Below are positions 46,858-58,200 of a stretch of 64,000 nt of DNA, piece by piece. A program made the position numbers and the translations under genes. The stretch's first letter is position 1. Each line of letters begins with the position of its first letter. The notes beneath the pieces are model-generated. The model had not been told where the DNA came from and made no database searches. It was given only the letters and a program-made list of their open reading frames with translations. Origin of the DNA: Porites lobata (Eukaryota; Cnidaria; Anthozoa; Scleractinia; Poritidae); NCBI GenBank assembly GCA_942486035.1, contig CALNXK010000022.1, positions 1,432,001 to 1,496,000 of the forward strand, in the 5' to 3' direction.

Positions 46858-47849
46858 CATAATTTTCTGCACATAAATTTAGCTTCAATACAGAACTCTT
46901 CCCTTACAGAAAACAAAGTGCCATCCGCCCGCACCAACTTTTCATGAGCACGTCTGTTAAACAGTTCTGAAGCAGTTGCGTCTGAATTTGTGCTTTTCAC
47001 TTCAATCAGAGAGCATCAATTAGATCCTAGCTAACTGACCTCCTCAAAGGTCCTTTAAGTGTCGAGTGTTCAACTTATCACCCTCAGCTAAGCGTGTTTG
47101 ATGGCGAAGACTTTCATTGCTTTTATTGATTTAGTTTCTTGAATAGTTACTGAAAGACCCTTTTGCATAGAAAGTTATAAGTTTACCCCTCTAACTTCGA
47201 GTTCTTGAACAGTACACGTAATTGATACGGTCACCCCAAAAAAGCTAACAATATAGCCGATAAAAAGATATAAATGAACAGGAAGCGTTTCAAGATGGTA
47301 CCGAAGGGAGCCGGTTTAAGTTCGATTATGCATTACGTGATTGTTAAGTAGAAACTTTAACTTCGGATTCGATTATTTCTTACCTGTATGTAAGACGCCT
47401 TTCAGGTTCTATGAACAAAATACTCCGCTAGCTACTTAGTCCATTGACCATAGCTGATTCAGAGTGTGAAATTTAAGTTATGCGCATCCTTTGCTCAAGA
47501 TCGGATACAAAACTGAATTAAACAGTGATAATTTAACTAGCAACAGCCTGTACAGAAAGCATCCGTTTTTCGCGGCTTAATATAGCAATTTCCACCAATG
47601 CAAACATTCGCTGTGTTCAGAAACCACAAGCGCATTTGACAACGGCGGACAGAATGCTCATTGAACCACTAAACGATTGCATACGACACTCTTCGAGGGG
47701 GTAGCTGTCTCCAACCCAAAACCTTTTAAAGATTATTGTCAGTGTAGTTATTGTTGTGGTCAGCGAATTGACTAAACATAGGTCGTAACATTGTTTCTTA
47801 ACTAGCTGTTGTGTTGTGTATACTTATGCTATCATAACCAGGCTCAGTT

Positions 47850-48600
47850 ATAGATAGGGAAAGTGGAACTGCGCCATCTCTTTGCTGGTTCAGTGAAGAT
47901 TGTGAGCGCAAACGCGGATCGGGTATGGATTTGTAACCCTGAACCATGGCTGCATACTATTAATTCGTTCCAGTCTTTCATTGGTGGAGGAGCAAATCGG
48001 TGTCTCAAAATTAAATGTTTTTTTGTTAAATTTGTTAAGAGGGGAACTTCTTTCAGTTATGAGGAATCCAGCGCGATACTGTTTGGCGGCCGTGGTTGGG
48101 TTCGAGTGTCACAGTCTACTCTTCGTCATGTCGGCCTTTCACAAGTGAACTCGGCAGTACTGAGTTTTAAACAACTTCAAACTAACAAAAAGTCTGTAAG
48201 TAATGACATGAGAGGATATCTTTGTTAGAATTATCTAATCACTTATCTTCCATGTCTCATCCCATCTCAGACAGAAAATTCTTCGTCGGTTGCCTGTTAT
48301 CACGATTCTTCGCGATCGCCCGATAGACGGAGAGCCGACCGATTCATCGACGGCGGCTTCTGTTCGTCCAGTCACCATACAGCACAGAGGGCTTACGATT
48401 TGATAATTACTGCTTGACTTGCCGCGAGCAGAGGCTCTTCGATCTCCCTAAAGAGCCGCCTGAATCGGATAAAACATCTTCTCTTTCCTTACTAATGAAT
48501 CTATATGAAATCACTGAGTACCGTAATTTCTTGGCATTGTTCTTCTTGATTAGGTCTGATACTGCCTACACTATCGCAGCATTGCCGTTTTATCGCTGAG
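47850..48600 (+). other. Possible small spliced transcript
   Basis: A frame open from about 47860 to 48195 ends at a strong donor ('tctgtaagtaat'). About 75 bases later, a pyrimidine-rich acceptor ('catcccatctcag', ending 48270) restores a frame open for about 48 codons, rich in Ser and Arg. No in-frame ATG starts the first segment, and I recognise no domain. The segment at 48270-48480 is richer in G+C than its surroundings. A second frame at 48325-48597 is also open. It could be a small coding gene, a lncRNA or chance. Confidence 0.25.
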
Positions 48601-49189
48601 TCTTGCTGACTTGCATAGTGATTTGGTCATTAGTTCAAGTTTTACCGTCTTCTCTAAATCTACCAGAACGAAAGTGAAGTGAGAACATTATCAGTTACTG
48701 AAGTAGTGATGGGGGTATGCCAGCAAATGTTTCAGTACACATTTTATATTGAATCACAGAACACTGCATGCAGCCTCAAGTTGTCCACGCTCTCTGCTCT
48801 TAATAGATCGTGATATTAGTGGGTAAGATCAACTTTCTGATTTGTTTAAAAGCCGAAACTGCAACTTGTAATGAATGCCTACTAATCAAAAAGGTGAAAG
48901 AGGAGTTGAAGCTACTCAGTACAGATGCAACTGTGTTTTTGGACGCAGTCTTAATTCAGTTGACGTCGTTCCTGGATTTTCATTAAAGTAGTTAGATATA
49001 AAGCCTCATAAAAAGGCTAAAAAGGAGAAAAAGTTATAAGTGATAATTAAAAAACTTTCATTTTGTTTAGCCTTAGATATTCATTACAATGCTTATTAAA
49101 AGTTGGATCTTCTGCCCGTCATATTTCAGAGAACATAGTCGACCTGGCTGATCCCTTACAACTGGACACTTTTCAGAGATACTCGAGAG

Positions 49190-49706
49190 CTAGAATCAGT
49201 TGAATTTTACTCAGATCAATTTTTGTTTAAAGAGAGCTTATTATATATGCACATTCGAGAAATTTTAAGTGCATCCTATATAATAAGTATTATCCAAGAA
49301 GGAAACGATTTCATTTAGTATATTAAGCCACTTTGTACAGAATAACATAGACTCGCGTTGCTAGAATCAGTTGAATTTTACTCAGATCAATTTTTGTTTA
49401 AAAAGCGTTTATTATATATGTATACATTCGAGAAATTTTAAGTGCATCCCATATAATAAGTATTATCCAAGAAGGAAACGATTTCATTTAGTATATTAAG
49501 CCACTTTGTACAGAATAACATAGACTCGCGTTGCTAGAATCAGTTGAATTTTACTCAGATCAATTTTTGTTTAAAAAGCGTTTATTATATATGTATACAT
49601 TCGAGAAATTTTAAGTGCATCCCATATAATAAGTATTATCCAAGAAGGAAACGATTTCATTTAGTATATTAAGCCACTTTGTACAGAATGATATAGGCGA
49701 GCGTTG
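49190..49706 (+). repeat. Three tandem copies of a 172-bp unit
   Basis: Units begin 'ctagaatcagttgaatttta' at 49190, 49361 and 49534 (171 and 173 bp apart) and run to 'gactcgcgttg' or a variant. Copies 2 and 3 are nearly identical; copy 1 differs by a few bases and a 2-bp indel. No coding frame spans the array. The order of divergence suggests that copy 3 arose from copy 2. Confidence 0.9.
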
Positions 49707-52690
49707 CTGTGAGAGAGTTAAAAGGCTTTTAGAATGTTATTGGATTTCGACAGACTGAGGGAAAGATGATAAAGAGTAGCAGGGACAAAAGCTTAACTGA
49801 GTAGTGTTCACTTGAATCTTAACTTAGTGATGGAATGGCAAAGTGCTGTCATGAAGTACGTACCAAGCTAGCCCTGAGCATCCCCTACCGCAAGACTGTC
49901 AGGCTAACACAAGCACTCAGTGTAAAAGAACTTTTCATTTAAATGTAGCCCAAAGATTTGTAAACAACCTTGCAATACTGAGTGGCCATACAAAAAGATA
50001 TATTGGCAATAGTTTGCGCTTGATTAAAGCGACATTAACTTTATTATTTCAGAAGGAAATAAGCCGGTTCTTGAACAATATTCTATTACAATTTTACAAC
50101 TTTTCACCAATATCTTTTTCACTTAATCCGATATCAGAGGTCTTGAGTCGCTAACAAAATTAATTCAATTTTTTGTTAAAGACAAAAATTCCTCAGCAAA
50201 AATGTGCTGTTAGAATGATAACATTATTTTAGCATCCTGAACCTCCTACGGTTAATATTTTAACAGAATAACCCTTTTATTCTTATCTATTTGTTAGTAA
50301 ACCCCGATTTTTAAATAACAAGATTGTTTACACTAGTATCATGTGTAAATCCAGGGATTTTCTATAGCCGGATTGTCAGTTTCGTGCAGCGGAGCTTTCG
50401 ACTGAAACTAGCTGACTGCTTAACAAGTTCCGAAAGCTTTCGAATGCAACAATTGGCGACTTTTAGGCACCAAAGTGACCACAATTAAGGCAAAGCTGAT
50501 TAAACGGGGTACACTAATCGGTAAGAGACATCTAATATCTTGTATCCACTAATTTGGAATTTTATCCACCGAATCAGTGTCTCTGCGGCAAAAAACGCTG
50601 AACATATTTCGAGTGACTCAGTGAAGCGGCCATCGAAATCCGGCGTATCGCTGTCTAAAAACAATCAAAAGTTAATTCAGTTTAACTTGGCTATATCCGA
50701 TAACAAGCGATTAGAGTAAGCGCGTGTTAAAAGTAAAACAAATTAAATGGGTTACCTTGCTCTAGCCGCGACTATTGTCTGAAACCACAAACTTTAACTC
50801 AACAGTTCCAGAGTCACGTATCGGAGTGAAACCTCCAAGATCGAGCGAACGAAACAGTGTACCTTCCTTTGATTCTGGTGAATAAGTTGCGAACTGACTT
50901 GAGATCATCTTTTGGTTTAATAATTTAAAACGCGATTTTTGAACAAGGGTGTAACAACAAGGTTTTCCCTTCGCGACCCACACAGTTCCTTCTTCTCCCT
51001 TTCGAGCGTGGTTTTCTGGTTAGGCTTAAACAACAAATCATTCAAATAGCTTTTGTGGCTATCATACCACTTCAGAGTAATTTACCATAGTTAGGATATG
51101 ACAGCATATGAATTAAATATAGCCGACACTGCGGCTGGAACAAGCTGGAGCAGAATATTTACGAGCGAAGAAGCTTTTTTCGTGACTTCGCGCGTGGACT
51201 CCACGAGCTAACTCGTAAATCTAATTAGCCCCTCATAAAGGCGTTACCGTCCGTGACGAGAAAGGGTACAAGGCAATGAAATTTGCAGTTCACAAGGCAG
51301 TTACGCTTGATTACAAGAAAAAACATTTACAGGAAACACTACAGTTACCGGAACTGTTCAAACAAAAGAGGCGTCTTTTTTCATGAAGAAAAAAGACTGG
51401 AATTCAGTCGCCAGGAAGTCAAGCTATGTATCTTTGCCATTCGCATGTGGAAAGGCCATTACTGAAGAGCCAGCTGTGTCGCGCGTGTAGGGCAATTTCA
51501 ATTTCGTCAATGGGTCGTGTTAATGCGCCTCGCTAGGAGAGTGTTTACTTAGCTCATCTTCAAAAGAAATCATAATTATGGCATGGAAGCAAATTGCACA
51601 GAAATATAATATATTGAGTTGATGTCATTACTTTTCAAACATGACCAAAGTTTCATCGCTCTATCAAGGTGCAATTTAGATTGATAAGGAGATAAAATAA
51701 GGTGAAAGTGACCACTTTTGTTTTCGTCTGGAGCTAGCTCGTGCCTTATTCAAGTTGCGGAGTTTAGAATAAGCGAGAACAACTTTATTGCAAAACCACA
51801 TTGCACTTGGCTATTTAGACAGAACATTCCAGGGGACAAAATTCCTCACAGAGTACGAGATACAGAATAAATATATTAAAAGCCATTTATAAACACAAAC
51901 CGCCGCAAAAATACCCGAAAACAATGGCCTAAAAAACGGTATGGAAATACCGAGATTATTTTAAGCAAACTTGTTTTCAAATCCACGCCTTTTTGTGAAA
52001 GTATTCAGCCATTTCCTCGGCGGCTGTCATGAACACGCGTTAGGAAAGAACACTTTACTTCATAAATGACTCAAGTTACCCTCATTAATTCAAATAAACA
52101 CCACCCTACATGAAAACATGTACAAACACTACTCGAGGTACTAACTGGTTTTTGTTGACTTAAACCCGGTTGCAAATACAAACGTACTCTCTTTGATAAA
52201 ATGGACTAGGTAAAGAAACTCCCGAGTACAATACATAAAAGCTTAAAAGAATCGCTTAATCCATATAATACGAAGTTACGATAGCCGATCTGTTATCGAG
52301 TCTCGCTTGGTTTTAATCGGGCGCTTAATTGCTAATTTGTTTTTAGATGTAATCAGTTGTTTACTTTGCTAAAGGCTGCGTGCATTTCCTGAACTACGTC
52401 TTTCTGTAGATTAAATTAGAAATTAATTCTAAGAATTACGTTTAATTTGCCATCCTCTGCTGGTTTTGAGGCCTAATAGTCGCACTCAGCGACTTAGAGG
52501 CGTTACCGAGCACCTGGATCGCGCATGTTATAAAATTGGTTAAAACAACAAAGCGAAAAATAACCCTAAACAATTTGAGAAGTCTTTTGTTGTTGTAAGG
52601 AATGCGTAGTCAGATGGAATTTACGTCAAGTTGACAGATACTTTTAATTCACGCCAGATGCCCCGGGGACATGCCTCTTGCGCGCCGCAA
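49707..52690. other. Upstream flank of the Fox gene
   Basis: No gene that I can support. An 84-codon frame on the - strand (about 51007-50762) lies between an acceptor-like site and a stop. I see no transposon ends. Regulatory elements of the Fox gene may lie here. Confidence 0.35.
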
Positions 52691-52691
52691 A

Positions 52692-52738
52692 ATCAAAGGT
52701 GACCGGCAGTCTCCCAACGATCAGAAGAGAGATATAAA
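52692..52738 (+). promoter_or_regulatory. Putative Fox core promoter: TCF-like site and TATA box
   Basis: 'tataaa' at 52733-52738 lies 320 bases before the ATG, and 'atcaaag' (a match to the TCF/LEF core) lies 35 bases upstream of it. If used, the 5' UTR would be about 290 bases with no intron. Both are short motifs and may be chance. Confidence 0.4.
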
Positions 52739-53057
52739 TGTGTGCAGTTGACAAGTAATTGCATACCCCTCACAACCGCATTACGTGAATCTGAGTACTT
52801 TTGGGTTTGTCAAAAGATACTGACTACAAGATTTTGCGCCGCAAAACATCCTCTGTGAAAACGCAAACTACATCTATTTCAGGTCTACATACTGCTTGTG
52901 GGTGGTCTGTGGAGCGACAGAGTTATATAGGAGCTTTACTAGCGTTCAGGAACTTTCCCGGTTCAAGCGATCCGCAAGGGCAACGATCACTAAGTGGTTC
53001 TTCGCGCGACTACAAGATTAGACTCACCGGAGAATAACGCAAGACAGAGAGTGTGTA

Positions 53058-54083
53058 ATGGATTATCACGGAAGAGACGCTTTAGTCGGAAAAGAGAACG
53101 TTGTTGATTACAAAGGAATAGACGCAGGAAGCCCATCAAGTGCTGACAAGGTGATGTTTCCAGTGAGCGAACACAAGGAAATAGCTTCTGATATTCCAGT
53201 GGTGTACCGTACAGGAAACTTACATCATACTGGTATCCAATCCAAGCTCTTCACCGCCGATATAAAAAGCCCCGACACAGAACAACACAGCATTACATGT
53301 CCAGCCAGCAAACCATCCACTATGCAGTCGAGAAGCAAGCCTTACCTATCCGAAGAAGTGAAGCCGCCATTTTCGTACATTGCACTGATTGCAATGGCCA
53401 TCGATAGTTCCCCATACCGCATGAGGACACTGAACGAGATCTATGAGTTCATTATGATGCGATTCCCGTATTTTCGCAGGAATCAGCAGAAATGGCAGAA
53501 TTCTATTCGCCACAACCTTTCTCTGAATGATTGCTTCATAAAAGTTCCTCGCAGCTACTTTGGCAAGCCAGGAAAGGGAAACTACTGGACCCTGCATCCC
53601 GGATCAGGAGACATGTTTGGAAGTGGTAGCTTTCTGCGCAGAGCGAAGAGATTTAAATGCCGCCCTCCGCAGAAGCCCAACGAGCCAGCTTTTGTGTGCA
53701 AAGTGAACTCTAATCACCATTTTAATCTCTTCGTTGACGGAGTGAACCAACACATTCGGAGCTTCGTTCAAATACAGCCCGCCCACCTGAGCACTATTCC
53801 GCAAAGAATCAACACGGTACCTCCGTGCGTTGCGAGTTCAATTCAGCTCCAACTAACTGCCGCGCATGGCGTTATTCGTCCAACTGCGCGTTATGGATCT
53901 TTAGAGATCCCGCAAGAACATTTTGGAGCTTTTCAGCCAGTTCCTCAGGCCTCAAAAGCCCGACGGCGAGGTTTCATGATTAGAGAGCTTATTGAACAAG
54001 GAAAAAGAGAACTAGAAGATTCTTCAGACGATGAAGATCCCAGTGTTTGTGAGCCTTCTAAAAAGAAAGCGCGATATGAGTGA
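53058..54083 (+). CDS. Forkhead-box transcription factor, FoxB-like
   Basis: A single-exon gene of 341 aa. The forkhead domain spans residues about 101-200: 'KPPFSYIALIAMAI', 'WQNSIRHNLSLNDCFIKVPR', 'GKGNYWTLHPGSGDMF' and 'GSFLRRAKRFK'. 'IYEFIMMRFPY' and 'HPGSGDMFGSGSFLRR' are nearest to FoxB in my recollection, with FoxE and FoxD next; FoxQ2 is excluded by the 'FLRR' end. The segment 'PRSYFGKPGKGN' is one residue longer than in those classes. C-terminal to the domain, 'FMIRELI' (306-312) resembles an EH1 Groucho-binding motif, which would make it a repressor. An acidic stretch (319-327) and 'KKKAR' (335-339), a likely nuclear signal, end the protein. It binds DNA in the nucleus and probably patterns tissue. 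A TATA-like box lies upstream. Start: first ATG in frame, with the domain well inside. Confidence 0.93.
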   Translation: MDYHGRDALVGKENVVDYKGIDAGSPSSADKVMFPVSEHKEIASDIPVVYRTGNLHHTGIQSKLFTADIKSPDTEQHSITCPASKPSTMQSRSKPYLSEEVKPPFSYIALIAMAIDSSPYRMRTLNEIYEFIMMRFPYFRRNQQKWQNSIRHNLSLNDCFIKVPRSYFGKPGKGNYWTLHPGSGDMFGSGSFLRRAKRFKCRPPQKPNEPAFVCKVNSNHHFNLFVDGVNQHIRSFVQIQPAHLSTIPQRINTVPPCVASSIQLQLTAAHGVIRPTARYGSLEIPQEHFGAFQPVPQASKARRRGFMIRELIEQGKRELEDSSDDEDPSVCEPSKKKARYE

Positions 54084-55214
54084 GATCAGCAAACCGAACT
54101 GCAAGTTCAAGCCACAGAAGGTGGAAAGTCTCATAGTTAACAGCTTTTACGGCTCCTCTCATTGAGCTTCGAGGTCCTAAGAGATCTGAACTTTTCCCAG
54201 TACACCGCTTCAGACTGAATGCCCCGCGAGCTGTATAAACACTGAATATTTCAGTTTATATTTAGCGATATTCGCTAGTTATCCGTTGACAAGAAAAACT
54301 TTGCGAAAACTTTTATTTAAATCTTTCCAAAAGGCGCAGATACGACGGGTGCATCATTTTAAGAGAACTGTGTATCGAACTGAGGCTCGATGTGTTGGAG
54401 AAACAATCACTCTAAGTGCTAAGATAATTAACAGTTTTGTAGCAGGCGTTTTTCTCATCACTTATCCAAAGGAGTCGAAAAATACACTCAGTACTTGAAG
54501 GATTATGAAGAATTATGATAAATCTTAGGCTTTCCTGCCTATTTCAGATGATTTTCAAACCGGTATTTGACAAAATTTTATTGACTAGGAAAGTTACTCA
54601 TTTATAGAAATCTCATTTGTCCAAGCCACGAAAAGTATAAAATAGATCAGACGCTACGTTAGCGTTTTTCTAAGGGTTAGATCACTTTACTGTTTAAAGA
54701 TTTCTTTTAGCACTTTCGAATCTTAAACGTTGTGTTACGGTTTACCTAGTACTTGGTTGTTTCAGTGTGCCAGTTTGTTTCTGTTTCAATTGCAAACGTT
54801 CGCGCAGTGGTTAATAGAACAGAAATCTATCGACAGAATTATGTTTTTATAATTGCCACAGTTGAATTTGCTGAATCTATGCCACTGGAAACAGCTTAAG
54901 ACTTACCAAGAAAAAAATTTAATTTGGGCCGGAGCAGGAAATGGCTTAGGAAGTATGGGACATGACAGTTTGTACAAGATTTTGTTAGCTTTACCGCAGA
55001 TTTACGTGGACAAAACACAACAACAATTAACCTCAGGAATTTTTATGACATACGGCTGTCCTCCCATTTACTACAATAGCTTGAAATAATATAGATAGCT
55101 AAGTTGGTCGAGCTGGTCTCCGTTAACTTTGTAAAAAATAGTAGCAATTGGGGATTTTTTGATGGCATGTAAGTATATATCATATATATACTGAATAGAA
55201 ATTAAAAAAGAGCA

Positions 55215-55220
55215 AATAAA
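55215..55220 (+). terminator. Candidate polyadenylation signal, Fox gene
   Basis: AATAAA about 1.1 kb after the stop codon, followed by 'gctttt'. A long 3' UTR is implied. Other hexamers could serve. Confidence 0.35.
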
Positions 55221-58200
55221 GCTTTTCCTTTGGAAAAAACTGTGTCTAAAACATTGGAGTTATATATAGAATATTTACGTCAGTTTTCACGGTTGTTACC
55301 AGGGTACCAATCATCAAGATTTTGACCGGTGCTGATTTAACGGAAGGGTGTGTACCGGATCATGCACAAAGACCAGTTTACAAGAATTTACTTCTCTGCA
55401 AATAACATTCCTTTGCAGAAATAAAATTGCCCTCGAAGGCTTGAAATACACACTATAGCTCGCAGCAGTTTGTTTTCATTTCGCATTACAATCAGCGTCT
55501 TTTAAGAAAAAAAAGGTTAACTGAATTAAACTCCTCAAATCCAGAGCTCAGAAAATGGGCGAGTTTATCCTCTTTTTTAAAGCTCAGATGTTTGCTCAAG
55601 ATAACACTAGGACACTTCCCCTCACCGGACAAAGGCTAAATCAGAAGTATCTATTTTTGCCGCAAATTTAAATGGCCAAGCCGAAAAATAGCTGTGAAAT
55701 GACGCACTTTCTAGAAGAATGTTTCGGCAATAGCTTTTGCTTTAAAAGCTTAAAAGTTAGAAAATTCTTTCAAAAGGCATTAGAAAAATGATTCCTGTAA
55801 GCATACTTTTCTGTTGTTGATAATGCTCTCACTTCTAATCTTTTTAAAGATGAGATAGCTTTTTATTCATTGCTTTTTTAATCTACTTACGTTCCCTCTT
55901 TTACACTGTGGTTCTGCTAGGTGTGTGTAAAAAGGACCCTGGCTTTTGTTCCCTTAAGAGCATTCGCACCCATAGATCAGTGTTATAACAACATGAATCG
56001 GTATTTTATGATCACTCCACTTTTCTTCTACTCAAAACACATTAAAAAACTGGACAAGCTTTTTTCATCCTATTTAAGAATTTCATTCCTTGGTATTTAA
56101 AGAAATATTGTACAACACATTTTTCCGAATCAACAGTCGCTCGAGTCACGAGAATTAATTCTTAGCTAGATGCATGATGATAAGTCACCTAGGAGTAACC
56201 GAGTGTGATAAATAAATCGGTTTATGCGTCTGAAAAAACAATATTAGAGCGTAAGCCCTCTCAAACGGGCCATGCCTTGGCCTGCTGTAACAAACTGGCA
56301 CTGGTTCTTTATAACAGGGATTTATGCGTTTGTAGATTATCCGTATTGCTTAGAAGATAACTTCTTATACAAATTCTTCGAATGTTCATAGTACTCTAGA
56401 TTGTTCGTTACGAGAAAAAAGAGCAGGGTTTTTTAGTGCAGGGAGTAGTTCTATTCCAGGCAACAGAGGATGGGGTTTCTTATACAATTAATACCAATTC
56501 AAGTGTCGATCAAGGACTTCTTAGATAAAGCTGCATTCCGTTATTGTCCCTCCTCCGGTGAGATCAAACTCGATCAGGAATGCTTTTATAAATGGATGAA
56601 TAGTATTAGAAATTAAACGAAACAGTCACTGGATTTCCAATTAGATTTACCACAATCGGAAACCTATTTAGAGATATTGAGTACCCAAGAATGAAGTATT
56701 AAAGAGTTCAACAATTTCTATTAATCCTTGCTGAAAAAGACTGACCTACTTGGCCTTTTTTTATATTTCTCAGTTAGTCCAAAATTCTTTCTGGTGAATG
56801 TTTACTTATCCCTTTTTTAAAACAAGCGAAAGGTCTCTGAAAAATGCAAAGGGGTTAGTTAACCGTTTCAAATGTAGTTTACAGATACGCAGCTTAATAT
56901 CTCCGGGGAACATTATATAACACCAAGTTAAAAACCCACATCCTTCTACCGGAATATCGGAATTCACACCACTGGGGATGAAAAGCGGCTAGATTAGCGA
57001 TGTGTTTACTCGTACAAATTTATATTTAGCACCACTGAAACCGCGATTACGTAGTTAGGGTTTATTTTCCGCTGGTAGTTTGCGTCAGAATTAAAGTATC
57101 GCGATAAACGACGCGGAAATGGTCGTATGATATGATACCTGCAAAAAGATACGCCTTCACTTGTTTATGGTCTCATAAACCTTATTAGTTATATTCATTT
57201 TATAAGTCGGTACATTGGAGCAGGGTTGTTGGTTTGAAGATTGTATTTATTCCGAATGTTGACACAGACATGAAATGACCATCTCAAATAAAGGCCGATA
57301 TGCGGGATATGACAGGTTTGAGACAGTGGTTCTTTTCTCTATAGAATTACACTCTTTCTACTGAATAGTGTTTAGTAGTTTGAATCTTTTCTGTCCGCCA
57401 CTGAGTTAAATGTTTTCATTCTGAGCGGTGAAGTTAGTAATTTTTTAGATGGTTGACCCATAACTGAGCCATTTGCAGCTAACTGAAATGTGTATACATC
57501 CGAAAAACCAGTGAGGGAAGGAAAGCACGAAAAACAAACGATTCTGGCCGGGGTAATTTATGGAGAATCAGTGGAGTTCCGGGATTTAGCTGGTATTCTT
57601 CTCTATTACTATGCTAGTTGTTGTTAGCGATAGTATATTGTTGAGTCAGTAAGGTACTGGGCTCTGATTGTGTTTCTTTTGGTCGTCATTTTGAAATGAA
57701 AGTCGAAGGCAGTTGGTTCCGGCTTTTACCGGCTTTAGACCCCGGGTATAGTCAAACCCCTCTTCCGTTGTAAATCAAGTTCTCGACTTCTATAATGAAG
57801 CCCTTCAGAAATGGTTTCCCGTTGTTGTTGTTGTTTTTATTTTGTGCATCATGTATTAATACAAAAGGTAAAATCTCAGCGATAATTACGAAGGAGGACT
57901 ACACAGGTCACATTTCTAACTTTTGAAGTCCATCATGAGCTCGAGACTGAAATAATGCCGGCCATCTCAAATGAGATCAGTTATTGGGCAGTGTTTCTTT
58001 GTTTGCGATTCATGCAAAACTGGGGTCGAGCTATGGCTCTAGCGCACATCATTTGAGATATTATCGAGGACTGTTCAGAGTCGCCTGAGGGAAAGCCGTC
58101 GTAGCGAAAGAGACAGAGACCCGTATTTTCCTGTGGAACTTACGGCAGGACTCAAACACACGGTTCCAGAGTGTCATTTACGTAGTCAAGAGACGTAGTC

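Noticed and set aside
50762..51007. 84-codon - strand frame after an acceptor-like 'cctaaccag'
   Set aside because: Weak pyrimidine tract, no partner exon and no family motif.
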